This document shows, piece after piece, positions 1 through 7,498 of a DNA stretch of 8,866 nucleotides; position 1 is the stretch's first letter, and each line of letters opens with the position of its first letter. The notes below the pieces were generated by a model. It was given only the letters and a program-made list of their open reading frames with translations, made no database searches and was not told the DNA's origin. This DNA comes from an uncultured Clostridia bacterium (GTDB lineage: Bacteria; Bacillota_A; Clostridia; TANB77; CAG-508), in assembly GCA_947625985.1 (NCBI GenBank), contig CANQQF010000039.1, positions 1-8,866 on the forward strand, given 5' to 3'. A program made the translations under genes and the position numbers.

Positions 1-230
1 AACAATTTGTCCCAATCTAAAGTTCCATCATTATTATAACATCCTAAAATTTCAGCTTGAACTTTTTCTTTAATTTTAGATTTTTTATTATTAATTTTAG
101 ATGATATAACTTGGTTTAATACTCCATTCTCACCTATTACAAAATTAATTGAAAAAGAAGCCAAAATTATTAATAATAATGATATTACTAATAAACCAAC
201 AAACGTTATTCCACGTTGATTTCTATGCAT
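1..230 (-). CDS. Prepilin-like protein, 5' part (runs off left edge)
   Basis: The first 76 codons of a minus-strand gene are present and open to the window edge. The N-terminus, MHRNQRGITFVGLLVISLLL, has a short basic leader, a Gly-Ile junction suited to prepilin peptidase cleavage after G7, and then about 20 hydrophobic residues. It continues into GENGVLNQ, a pattern typical of prepilin-like surface proteins of Clostridia (family knowledge). The glutamate usual at position 5 of mature type IV pilins is absent; a glycine stands there. The start is fixed by AGGAGG 7 nt upstream (238-243). It lies 23 nt downstream of the 254-712 gene, so the two are probably co-transcribed from the promoter at 744-772. 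No pilus assembly gene is visible, so it could also be a pseudopilin or an unrelated protein that uses the same processing signal. Confidence 0.75.
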   Translation of the reverse strand, partial: MHRNQRGITFVGLLVISLLLIILASFSINFVIGENGVLNQVISSKINNKKSKIKEKVQAEILGCYNNDGTLDWDKL

Positions 231-253
231 TAATTTTCCTCCTCTTTAGTTCT

Positions 254-712
254 TTATTTTTTACTTATATTAAAGTCATAAGCATTTGCACAATCATAAG
301 TTGCACCAGAATTAAGTTGTGTACTCTCTCCAGGTTCTAATTTATTTATAAATCCATCTATTGTTATTATTTTTTTTTGATTTTTATCTAAAATATCTAT
401 TTTTATTGCATATCCTCCTTGTTTTGTTGTAGATGTATTTGTTATAGTTCCTATTAATTCTGAAACATTATCTTTTTCAGACAGTTGAATGTGTGTAATT
501 TCTAGTCCTTCTATTTTCTTAGTTTCATGTAGTTTAGTACTTTTATTTATTTTTGTTCCATCTTCTAATATTGTTACAAACTCTTCTTGAGGTTCACTAC
601 TTTGTTCTGTACTTTCATTTGGATTTTTATTGTTTGTAAATATTATTATTAAAGCTATAATTAAAATTATTATAATTAATAATATTGTTAACTTTTTTCT
701 TTTATCTGTCAT
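254..712 (-). CDS. Membrane-anchored small extracellular protein, FxLyD-like domain
   Basis: This 152-aa protein has a short basic N-terminus (MTDKRKK), one very hydrophobic segment at about residues 8-25, a polar low-complexity linker at about 27-45, and a small domain at about 65-150. The domain contains IGTITNTS, the strand YAIKIDILD, LEPGES and a closing ANAYDFNI. That layout resembles the FxLyD-type beta domains of exported Bacillota proteins; the assignment is by eye and tentative. The frame is open 20 codons further upstream, but that start would lie in the promoter's -35 box. The ATG at 712 has GAGGAG 6 nt upstream and is preferred. There is no lipobox cysteine, so it is expected to be a single-pass protein with its domain outside the cell. 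It is the first gene after the recR terminator and precedes the prepilin-like gene. Confidence 0.75.
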   Translation of the reverse strand: MTDKRKKLTILLIIIILIIALIIIFTNNKNPNESTEQSSEPQEEFVTILEDGTKINKSTKLHETKKIEGLEITHIQLSEKDNVSELIGTITNTSTTKQGGYAIKIDILDKNQKKIITIDGFINKLEPGESTQLNSGATYDCANAYDFNISKK

Positions 713-718
713 TATTAA

Positions 719-725
719 CTCCTCT
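719..725 (-). promoter_or_regulatory. Ribosome binding site that decides the start at 712
   Basis: AGAGGAG ends 6 nt before the ATG at 712. It selects this start over the in-frame ATG at 772, which has no such site and falls inside the promoter. Confidence 0.8.
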
Positions 726-743
726 TTATTAATTCTTGATATT

Positions 744-772
744 ATAATAGCATACTTTTTTATTACTCTCAA
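744..772 (-). promoter_or_regulatory. Sigma-A type promoter for the 254-712 gene and prepilin-like gene
   Basis: On the minus strand, TTGAGA (767-772) is separated by 17 nt from TATTAT (744-749), with an extended TG dinucleotide one base before the -10 box. It lies just downstream of the recR terminator, so the two genes to the left form their own transcription unit. Confidence 0.65.
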
Positions 773-786
773 GTGAAAAAATGTAT

Positions 787-818
787 AAAAAAAGGAAGAG
801 TTTTTTAAAGTTCTCTTC
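787..818 (-). terminator. Intrinsic terminator of the dnaX-ybaB-recR operon
   Basis: Read on the minus strand, GAAGAG (813-818), a 12-nt loop and CTCTTC (795-800) form a stem, followed by C and a run of seven T (787-793). The 5' arm lies inside the last recR codons, so the terminator overlaps the coding sequence. The stem is short and the loop large, so strength is uncertain. Confidence 0.6.
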
Positions 819-1404
819 TTCCTTCTAATGCTTTGGTTAATGTTATTTCATCTGTATATTCTAAATCTCCTCCAACTGGAATTCCATGTGCTATTCGTGT
901 TACACGTATACCCATTGGTTTAATCAATTTAGATAAATACATTGCTGTTGCTTCACCTTCAACTCTTGGGTTTGTAGCTAGTATTACTTCTTTAACTTGT
1001 CCATCCATTAATCTTGTTAATAGTTCTTTTATTTTTATATCATCAGGTCCTATCCCATTCATTGGTGATATTGAACCATGTAATACATGATAAACACCTT
1101 TAAATTCGTGTGTTTTTTCCATAGCAATTACGTCTCTTACATCTTCTACAACACATATTGAAGTTGGATCTCTTTTAGCATTTGAACATATTGGACATGG
1201 ATCAACATCTGTTATATTAAAACACTTGCTACAATATTTTAAGTTCTTTTTAGCATTTACAATTGATTGTATAAATTCATTTGTTTCTTCTTCTGGAGCA
1301 TTTAAAATATAGAAAGCAAGCCTAGCAGCAGTTTTATTTCCAATGCTAGGTAGTTTTTCAAAACTTTCTATTAATTTTTCAATCGATGGTGAATAATATG
1401 ACAT
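805..1404 (-). CDS. recR: Recombination mediator protein RecR
   Basis: RecR works with RecO (and RecF) to load RecA onto SSB-coated single-stranded DNA in gap repair. The 199-aa length is standard for the family. In order it shows an N-terminal helix-hairpin-helix ([17 protein letters not shown], about 18-34), a four-cysteine zinc finger (C58, C61, C70, C73) and a Toprim domain from about residue 80. The Toprim domain contains the acidic VVEDVRD and later [11 protein letters not shown] (144-154). The C-terminal segment [22 protein letters not shown] is also characteristic. The start has AAAGGA 10 nt upstream. It is the last gene of the dnaX-ybaB-recR operon, 14 nt after ybaB, and its last codons form part of the operon terminator. 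All key residues are present. Confidence 0.98.
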   Translation of the reverse strand: MSYYSPSIEKLIESFEKLPSIGNKTAARLAFYILNAPEEETNEFIQSIVNAKKNLKYCSKCFNITDVDPCPICSNAKRDPTSICVVEDVRDVIAMEKTHEFKGVYHVLHGSISPMNGIGPDDIKIKELLTRLMDGQVKEVILATNPRVEGEATAMYLSKLIKPMGIRVTRIAHGIPVGGDLEYTDEITLTKALEGRREL

Positions 1405-1418
1405 TTCTACTCATTCCT

Positions 1419-1760
1419 TTACATTAAACCAGGTATGTTAAATTTTCCCATTTGTCTAGATTGTTCTTCATCTACTTGTTTCATTGCATCATTGATACAT
1501 GTTAAAATTAAATCTTGTAGCATTTCTACATCATCTGGATCTACTACATCTTTTTGTATTTCAATATTTTTTAATTTTTTTTCTCCAGATACTGTTGCCT
1601 TGATTGCTCCTCCACCTGCTGTTGCACTAAATTCTTTACTTGCTAATTCTACTTGAGTTTGTTCCATATCTGCTTGCATTTTTTTGGCTTCTTTCATTAA
1701 ATTGTTTAAATTCATTCCTCCAGGGAAACCTCCACCTGGAAATCCTCCTCTTTTTGACAT
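1419..1760 (-). CDS. ybaB: Nucleoid-associated protein, YbaB/EbfC family
   Basis: A 113-aa member of the YbaB/EbfC family, small dimeric DNA-binding proteins associated with the nucleoid and regularly encoded between dnaX and recR. The core is recognisable: NNLMKEAKKMQADMEQTQVEL forms the long N-terminal helix, then GGGAIKATVSGEKKLKNIEI gives the central sheet, and VVDPDDVEMLQDLI begins the C-terminal helix. The first 15 residues carry a repeated Gly-Phe-Pro-Gly-Gly motif. Such glycine-rich extensions occur in Clostridia homologues and are probably flexible. The start is supported by AAGGAGG 7 nt upstream; the internal Met at residue 16 has no comparable site. It lies 16 nt after dnaX and 14 nt before recR. 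Confidence 0.95.
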   Translation of the reverse strand: MSKRGGFPGGGFPGGMNLNNLMKEAKKMQADMEQTQVELASKEFSATAGGGAIKATVSGEKKLKNIEIQKDVVDPDDVEMLQDLILTCINDAMKQVDEEQSRQMGKFNIPGLM

Positions 1761-1776
1761 TTCAATTCCTCCTTAA

Positions 1777-3375
1777 TTAATCTATTATATTAAAGGGTAT
1801 ATCATTCCCTTCTGCAATTTTCTGTATTTCATTATCATCTTGTGTATTATTTGTTGCTGGTTGACCTTCTATATATTTGATATTCATTGTTTTCCCTAGT
1901 GTAATTGAAACTAAATCTGATATTTCTCTTATATTTTCCTGTTTTTCCAAAACAGTTTTTCCGAATGGGGTTAATGGTTTAGAAAAGTATATTCCTACTG
2001 TCATGTCGTTTATTTCCTTAGCTTTAGTTCCAACTAAATTTGAACATAACACCATTTTTCCTCTTGACTTTAATTCACTAACTACATGTGTCCAAAAATC
2101 TCCCTTGTTACTATTTTTTATATTTGTAGTTATCTGCTTTGGCGCTTGTTGTGGTATTTGATTTTTTCTTGGTGTTTGATTTGATTGTTGCTGTCTTGGT
2201 GTTTGAATTTGGACTGTCTGTGCAGATACTTGTTTTCCGCTTCTTAAATATTTTTCTATTCTTTCTACTCTAGTTTCTAAATTTTTGCTTTTTGATAAAT
2301 TTTCATCACATAATTTAATTATTCCCGCTTGGAACATAATTGTTTTTTGTGTAGAGTTCTTTATATCTCTTTCTAATTCTGATAATTCATATATAATGTC
2401 TACTAATTTTTGTTTATCTATATTTTCGGAGATTTGTTTAATTTCTTTTTTTTCTTCTTCATTATATATTTCTAATTTTCCTGATGTTTTATATACTAAA
2501 ATATCTTTATTATATTTTATAATTTCCCAAATAAAGTTATTTAAGTCTTTTCCTTCTTCTAACACTTCTTCTATTGTTGTCAATGCATCTTCTACATTAT
2601 ATTGTATAATTGCTTTTGTTATTGCATTAATATGTGTTATTTTAGGAATTCCAGCTAGTTCTTTTACTTTGTCACTATCTATTTTGTTTTCTCCATCTTG
2701 CACGCATCTTTCTAATATAGATAATGCATCTCTCATTGCTCCTTCTGCAAGTACTGCAATTATATTTAATGCATCTTCTGTATATTCTATATTGCTTTCA
2801 TTACATACAATTTGTAATCTTCTTTTTATATCACTATTTGGTATTTTTCTAAAGTCAAATCTCTGGCATCTTGAAAGAATGGTTGCTGGTAATTTTTGAG
2901 GTTCAGTTGTCGCTAATATGAATTTCACATGCTCTGGTGGTTCTTCCAATGTTTTTAATAATGCATTAAAAGCTCCTGTAGATAACATATGAACTTCATC
3001 TATTATATATACTCTATATTTTGCTTTTGTTGGTAAAAAATTTACTTCTTCCCTTATACTTCGTATATCTTCTACACTATTATTTGAGGCTGCATCCATT
3101 TCTACAATGTCTGTTAATGATCCAGAAATAGCGGATTTGCAAATTTCACATTCATTGCATGGTTCACCATCTTTAGGATTTAAACAATTTATTGCTCTAG
3201 CTAATATTTTTGCTGTTGATGTTTTACCAGTTCCTCTACTTCCATTTAACAAATATGCATGGCCGACTCTATCAGCTATTATTTGATTTTTTAGTGTTTG
3301 CGTTATATGATCTTGACCTACCATTTCTGAAAAAGTTTTAGGTCTAAATGTTCTATAAAGAGCTGTGTACCCCAT
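1777..3375 (-). CDS. dnaX: DNA polymerase III subunit gamma/tau
   Basis: This is the ATPase of the clamp-loader complex, which opens the beta sliding clamp and ties together the replisome. The 532-aa protein has Walker A GSRGTGKT at 45-52, four zinc-binding cysteines (C64, C73, C76, C79), Walker B VYIIDEVHM at 122-130, the SRC motif at 168-170 (trans-acting arginine finger region) and a sensor-2 type GAMRDALS at 212-219. The clamp-loader collar domain follows to about 360. A Gln/Pro-rich linker covers about 383-415 and a C-terminal domain about 425-532. The start MGYTALYRTFRPKTF is canonical, with AGAGGA about 10 nt upstream. The gene begins about 31 nt after the SRP RNA, with no terminator between them, so it is probably transcribed through from that promoter. 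A run of eight A at codons 308-310 is a possible slippage site. Confidence 0.98.
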   Translation of the reverse strand: MGYTALYRTFRPKTFSEMVGQDHITQTLKNQIIADRVGHAYLLNGSRGTGKTSTAKILARAINCLNPKDGEPCNECEICKSAISGSLTDIVEMDAASNNSVEDIRSIREEVNFLPTKAKYRVYIIDEVHMLSTGAFNALLKTLEEPPEHVKFILATTEPQKLPATILSRCQRFDFRKIPNSDIKRRLQIVCNESNIEYTEDALNIIAVLAEGAMRDALSILERCVQDGENKIDSDKVKELAGIPKITHINAITKAIIQYNVEDALTTIEEVLEEGKDLNNFIWEIIKYNKDILVYKTSGKLEIYNEEEKKEIKQISENIDKQKLVDIIYELSELERDIKNSTQKTIMFQAGIIKLCDENLSKSKNLETRVERIEKYLRSGKQVSAQTVQIQTPRQQQSNQTPRKNQIPQQAPKQITTNIKNSNKGDFWTHVVSELKSRGKMVLCSNLVGTKAKEINDMTVGIYFSKPLTPFGKTVLEKQENIREISDLVSITLGKTMNIKYIEGQPATNNTQDDNEIQKIAEGNDIPFNIID

Positions 3376-3406
3376 ATTTTCACATCCTCTTTCGTTATAT
3401 AATATT

Positions 3407-3536
3407 TAAGTTTGATTTCTCTATGGAAAGTAAATTCCACATAGAGGGGTTCTACTTATTGCTGCTTCCTTCCGGACCTGACAAGATTCATAGTTCTCTA
3501 TTGGTTTTACTCTCCATAGAAAAATCAAACTTAGAC
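3407..3536 (-). ncRNA. ffs: Signal recognition particle RNA, small (4.5S-like) type
   Basis: The conserved SRP domain IV is present at 3461-3482: GTCAGG, then TCCGGAAGGAAGCAGC, containing the GGAA tetraloop and the internal loop that bind Ffh. Outside it, 3513-3532 pairs with 3408-3427 over 20 bp with a single G-U. Further inward, TAAA/TTTA, CC/GG and ATAGAG/CTCTAT extend the rod, giving one long helix. There is no room for an Alu domain, so this is the short form, at about 125-130 nt. The 5' end is set by the promoter, with a predicted start near 3536; the 3' end is set by the pairing and may be trimmed. It sits upstream of dnaX, as in other Bacillota. Confidence 0.95.
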
Positions 3537-3542
3537 TTTATT

Positions 3543-3571
3543 ATTATATATCAATTTCTTTTAAAAATCAA
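3543..3571 (-). promoter_or_regulatory. ffs: Sigma-A promoter of the SRP RNA gene (and dnaX operon)
   Basis: On the minus strand, TTGATT (3566-3571), a 17-nt spacer and a perfect TATAAT (3543-3548) place the start near G3536, just before the SRP RNA terminal helix. The -35 box lies inside the last codons of the 3551-4333 gene. Confidence 0.75.
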
Positions 3572-4333
3572 CTTATTTACATCAATTATTTCTCCTGATA
3601 CTGTTCCTTGATCTACTACTCCATTTATTGGAACTTCTGTTTCTACAGTTGTGCTAAATGTTTTTCCTGATACTAAACGTATTTGCATATCAAATTTTAT
3701 TTGTATTTTTAATTCCTCTTCTTTTATTCCTGCTTTATTTAGAAGTTGATTATAGTTTATTTCATCATCATTTGAAGAATATCTTGCAAGATTATTATTT
3801 GCTACTCTAAAATATATTAAATCTCCTTGATTTGACATTTGCATTGATTTTACTTTTGATTCTGGTGAACCTATATATTCTAATTTTTCTACTTCATTTT
3901 CTTTTGAATTCTTCAATAAGTCTTTATCTGAATTTTCTTCTGGTTTATATATTTTGATTGTACCTTTTTCTGCTTTTTTATTCGTTTCGAAATTTTCTAT
4001 TAATACTGATTCAATTGCTTCTTGCGTTCTTCCTTTATAACTGTTATTTTTTTCTATATATAAATAAAAATCATTGTTTTGACCCACATTTAAATTCCAT
4101 CTATTTGTTGCTTGCTCCTCAGGAGTAAGTCCTTCAATTTCTTCTCCATATACAGAACTTATAACATTAATTTTAGAAACTTCAAATGGCATTTCTTTTT
4201 CGCCTTCTTGTTCATACTTTTCAATAGTTGTATATGCAAAAGCAATTAAGATTAGAATAATTGTTGCAATAATACATAGATGAAAAGCCCTTGTTTTTAT
4301 TATTTTTCGTAACCATATTCTAAGTTTCTTCAT
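3551..4333 (-). CDS. Single-pass membrane protein of unknown function
   Basis: This 260-aa protein has a strongly basic N-terminus (MKKLRIWLRKIIKTR), one transmembrane segment at about 17-36, and then about 220 polar residues predicted to lie outside the cell. No catalytic motif or named family is recognised. The outer part has predicted beta strands (for example FYLYIE at 89-94 and LKIQIKFDMQIRLVSGKTFSTTVETEVPI at about 208-236). An acidic, lysine-rich stretch at about 118-155 lies between them. There is one cysteine, in the membrane segment. The start has AGGAG 6 nt upstream. It follows the 887-codon gene by 18 nt, so the two are surely co-transcribed and may act together. Its TGA stop lies within the promoter region of the SRP RNA, so no terminator separates the two units. 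TGA here also shows that the standard code is used. Confidence 0.8.
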   Translation of the reverse strand: MKKLRIWLRKIIKTRAFHLCIIATIILILIAFAYTTIEKYEQEGEKEMPFEVSKINVISSVYGEEIEGLTPEEQATNRWNLNVGQNNDFYLYIEKNNSYKGRTQEAIESVLIENFETNKKAEKGTIKIYKPEENSDKDLLKNSKENEVEKLEYIGSPESKVKSMQMSNQGDLIYFRVANNNLARYSSNDDEINYNQLLNKAGIKEEELKIQIKFDMQIRLVSGKTFSTTVETEVPINGVVDQGTVSGEIIDVNKLIFKRN

Positions 4334-4351
4334 TTTACACTCCTTACTGTT

Positions 4352-7015
4352 TTATCTTGCATCTTCAGTTTTTATTTTAGATTGTTTTAGCTTAATATCT
4401 CCTAATTCCTTACTCTTATTTGAATTAGCCTCTTTTTTTATTTCTTCAATATTATTATGTATTAAAGAGTATGTATCCACTTCTTCTAAATATTTACCAT
4501 CTCTATTTACAAGCTTTAATATCTGACCAAATCTCAAAACTCCATCGTTGTCTCTATATGCTGAATATTCATTTCCATCACTTGACTTAAAGTTTTGTTC
4601 TACCTTTTTATTATCAAATACATCTGAGCTTGTATTTTTATCCATTCCTGTTGAAAGTCCAGTTGGAATATTTACTCTATTTTCTTTTGAAAACATATTT
4701 TGTGATATTTGTGGATGTTTTTTACACTTTCCGTCACTTCCTATATATACCATTTCGTATGATTCTTGTCCATTTTCTACACTTGAAACTAAATATGTAT
4801 TTCCATAATTTGTTACTTGCCCTGTATTATTTCTATTAACAACTGGCATTTCTTTAATTTGTGTTATATCTGCTATTTCCTTGTTGTTACCTAAATAATC
4901 TTGGATTGATTTGCTTGCAATTGCTTGTTCTATATCTTTGCGAGTAATTTTTGTACTTTCTCCAATATAGCCCTCCTCTTTGAATTCTATATTTTCTTCA
5001 TTATTTAAATTTATTGTGTTTTCTAGTTTTCCTGTTTCTCTAGAAAGTTTTCCATCACCTATTCTTATAAGCTCTCCATTTTCGTCTTTTGAAAAATATT
5101 CATATACTGGTGCCCATTTTTTTGGATATGTATATGAAGAACTAGGTAATATTTCTGATTTCAATACATATATAGTTCCCAAATTTTTATCTGATACTGT
5201 AAAATTATCAACTTGTTCAACTTCCATTAAATTCTTTTTCCATTCTCTTGTATCTTCTAGACCTGCCCTTTTTCTTTGTGCACCTGGTGATAACCATGCA
5301 GTTCCATTTTTTATGTATGGATTGTAAAGTTTTGTGCTATCCCCTAAGTTTTGCATTTCTGATTTAGCAACTAATTTCCCTATATTTTCGTCTTCTAATA
5401 CTTGTATGTATTCATTTTCAAGTACTTCTATTAATGGTGTGTCTTTACTTTTTTGTACACTTCTATCAAATATTTGTGCCATCTCACCTGTGTTAATTTC
5501 AACACGTGATTCTTCAGCTGGCTCTTTTATGTCTTGTTTTTCTATTTGCTCATATTTTTTTCCTGTTGCTTTTCGTCTATTTACTTCCAACTGAGCCAAT
5601 TGTTTTAGTGATTCAAGTTTTCTTGGAATACTTTCAGGAAACGCTGGCTTTTTTGTAAAGAATGTTTTTACTTTATTAATGAATGATTGATGTTTAATTG
5701 CCTTTGAAAAATCTTCAAAGTTATTATTAAGAAATTTGTTTCCATTTTTATGTGCCTCTAAATTATCGATTAGCGCATCTATCAACACTTCTTTATAAGG
5801 ATAAATTTTTGCTGTTTTTATAAGACTTTCTGGAGATAATCTACTAACCAAGTCATCAAACATTCTACTATCTTGTATTTCTATTAATATTTTCTTTTTT
5901 TGTGCATTATTTGCATTATAATATGAATCTATTAAATTCTCCAATTCATTGTCTTCTGACTTTTTATTTTCTTCTTGTTTTGATTCTATCGGTTCTTCAA
6001 GCTTTTTTTCTTGATTTTCTAATTGTTTTTCTCTAGCTTGTATATCATCTATAAATCCTTGCATTATTTTATTACGTAAGTCAAAACTTTTTGTGTTTAC
6101 CTCTCTGTTTTTATTTTTTCCATTTTCTATCAGTTGTTGTCTTCTATTATTGTTTTTTTCTATATCTTTTGTAATAATCTCTATTACATATTTACTTCCT
6201 TCTTTGTCTTTATCTCTTTCAATTCTATCTCTTAACATTTGTATATATTTTTGTTCATCAAAATTTATACTCTGTGAATTATCGTTATATGATTTTGTTG
6301 ATAAATATTTAGTTACTTCTTTTGCTGAAGACATATCTATATCTTCCAATTTTGTATATGCTGAACCATCTTTTCCATAAATATTTTTAATCATATTTAA
6401 TTCTGTATGATTAAAACTTTTTAGTTTAGATTTTGGATATTTAGATAATTCTTTTGCTAACTTTTCTAGTCGTGCTTTCCTTTCTTCAATGACTTTTTTA
6501 GTTTCTTCCTCTGCCTTTACCATGTCTGTTGTATCTATATTTTCTTCATCGTGTAAAAGATCTTCACCTATTTTTATTTTGTCTATTCTATAGTTTTGTT
6601 TTGGAATAATTTCTGCTATCCATTCATCTCCTGAAAATCCATTATTATAATGAGACTTTAAAACTTCTGTAATCCATGGTATATGAAGGTTTTCAATACC
6701 TTTTGATTCTATTTCATATATAATTCCAACAGCAGGAATTTTAATTAAGTCTTCTCTTGATCCAACAACTATTTTTTTGTCTATAGCTGTTCCATCTGTA
6801 ATTTCTAGTCTTCCATAGGCATCTTCTACCATCCTTCTATTATCAGACATGTAAACTCCATACTCATTTCCATCTCCGACTGTTTTTCTTCCCTGTTCAT
6901 CTATTAACGGTTCATTAGGCGGTTTCATGTCATAACCAGAAAATTTAAAATTTTTTAGCATATTATAATCTAATTTTACACCTCTATACAGTTTTTCAGG
7001 TACTTCTTTACTCAT
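4352..7015 (-). CDS. Large cytoplasmic protein with possible N-terminal ADP-ribosyltransferase-like fold
   Basis: I do not recognise a named family for this 887-aa protein. It has no signal peptide or membrane segment and only one cysteine (C764). Residues 1-150 have the order of an ART-type NAD-binding fold: LYRG at 9-12 (R11), GVYMSDNRRMVEDAYG at 53-68 (S57), and DEWIAEIIPKQNYRIDKI at 130-147 (E131 or E135). This recalls the R-S-E order of arginine-type ADP-ribosyltransferases, but the usual ExE spacing is absent, so the call is tentative. Residues 165-195 and 260-360 are charged, helical and coiled-coil-like. Two later mainly beta regions (about 530-660 and 670-850) contain repeated DG-turn motifs. 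The ATG overlaps the tadA stop by 8 nt (ATGAGTAA) and has AGGAG 7 nt upstream, so translation is coupled to tadA. A 260-aa membrane protein follows after 18 nt. Confidence 0.8.
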   Translation of the reverse strand: MSKEVPEKLYRGVKLDYNMLKNFKFSGYDMKPPNEPLIDEQGRKTVGDGNEYGVYMSDNRRMVEDAYGRLEITDGTAIDKKIVVGSREDLIKIPAVGIIYEIESKGIENLHIPWITEVLKSHYNNGFSGDEWIAEIIPKQNYRIDKIKIGEDLLHDEENIDTTDMVKAEEETKKVIEERKARLEKLAKELSKYPKSKLKSFNHTELNMIKNIYGKDGSAYTKLEDIDMSSAKEVTKYLSTKSYNDNSQSINFDEQKYIQMLRDRIERDKDKEGSKYVIEIITKDIEKNNNRRQQLIENGKNKNREVNTKSFDLRNKIMQGFIDDIQAREKQLENQEKKLEEPIESKQEENKKSEDNELENLIDSYYNANNAQKKKILIEIQDSRMFDDLVSRLSPESLIKTAKIYPYKEVLIDALIDNLEAHKNGNKFLNNNFEDFSKAIKHQSFINKVKTFFTKKPAFPESIPRKLESLKQLAQLEVNRRKATGKKYEQIEKQDIKEPAEESRVEINTGEMAQIFDRSVQKSKDTPLIEVLENEYIQVLEDENIGKLVAKSEMQNLGDSTKLYNPYIKNGTAWLSPGAQRKRAGLEDTREWKKNLMEVEQVDNFTVSDKNLGTIYVLKSEILPSSSYTYPKKWAPVYEYFSKDENGELIRIGDGKLSRETGKLENTINLNNEENIEFKEEGYIGESTKITRKDIEQAIASKSIQDYLGNNKEIADITQIKEMPVVNRNNTGQVTNYGNTYLVSSVENGQESYEMVYIGSDGKCKKHPQISQNMFSKENRVNIPTGLSTGMDKNTSSDVFDNKKVEQNFKSSDGNEYSAYRDNDGVLRFGQILKLVNRDGKYLEEVDTYSLIHNNIEEIKKEANSNKSKELGDIKLKQSKIKTEDAR

Positions 7016-7490
7016 CTATTTTCTCCTTTTTCTTAAGTTTTTTTATTTCCCTTAAAACTTTAAAAAAATCTTTTAGAATTTTCTCACACTCTTCTTGCAT
7101 TATTCCTTTTTTTATTTCAACTTTATGATTAAAAGTAAAATCTTCAAATAGGTTTAGTACAGAACCTGCAGCTCCTGTTTTTTCATCTGATGTTCCTATG
7201 TATAATTTTTTTATTCTTGAATTTATTATTGCTCCTGCACACATTGCACAGGGCTCTAATGTTACATACATTTCGCAATCTAGCAATCTCCATGATTCTA
7301 GCTTTTTACTAGCTTTTTGAATTGCTAATATTTCTGCATGTTTCGTTGTATCAAATTTTGTTTCTTTTTGATTATAAGCTCTTGCTATTATTTTTCCATC
7401 TTTAACTATAACACAACCTACTGGAACCTCTAAAATGTCTGCTGCTTTTCTAGCCTCTTTTAGAGCTTCTTTCATAAATATTTCTTCCAT
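7008..7490 (-). CDS. tadA: tRNA-specific adenosine deaminase TadA
   Basis: TadA converts adenosine 34 to inosine in the anticodon of tRNA-Arg(ACG), so that one tRNA reads several codons. The 160-aa protein carries the zinc-dependent deaminase signature: HAE at 51-53 (H51 zinc ligand, E53 proton shuttle) and PCAMC at 80-84 (C81 and C84 zinc ligands). VPVGCVIVKDGKII and KTGAAGSVLNLF are also typical of TadA rather than cytidine deaminase. A lysine-rich tail closes the protein. The start has AGGAG 5 nt upstream, and that site overlaps the TAG stop of the Thg1-like gene. The 3' end overlaps the next gene by 8 nt. In Bacillota tadA normally stands directly before the SRP RNA and dnaX; here two extra genes lie between. 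Confidence 0.96.
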   Translation of the reverse strand: MEEIFMKEALKEARKAADILEVPVGCVIVKDGKIIARAYNQKETKFDTTKHAEILAIQKASKKLESWRLLDCEMYVTLEPCAMCAGAIINSRIKKLYIGTSDEKTGAAGSVLNLFEDFTFNHKVEIKKGIMQEECEKILKDFFKVLREIKKLKKKEKIDE

Positions 7491-7498
7491 GTATTCTC

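Noticed and set aside
149..340. Plus-strand open frame of 63 codons at the left edge
   Set aside because: It crosses the starts and ends of two well-supported minus-strand genes and is low-complexity hydrophobic. It is a shadow frame.
254..772. Longer form of the 152-aa membrane protein starting at 772
   Set aside because: That start overlaps the -35 box and has no ribosome binding site; the ATG at 712 has GAGGAG at 6 nt.
2285..2899. Plus-strand open frame of 204 codons
   Set aside because: It lies entirely inside dnaX on the opposite strand. Its Ser/Phe/Ile-rich translation is what an antisense frame of an AT-rich gene gives, and no family motif is present.
3551..3553. TGA read as tryptophan (mycoplasma-type code)
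   Set aside because: The gene ends sensibly at this TGA, just before the SRP RNA, and tryptophan is encoded by TGG throughout, so the standard code applies.
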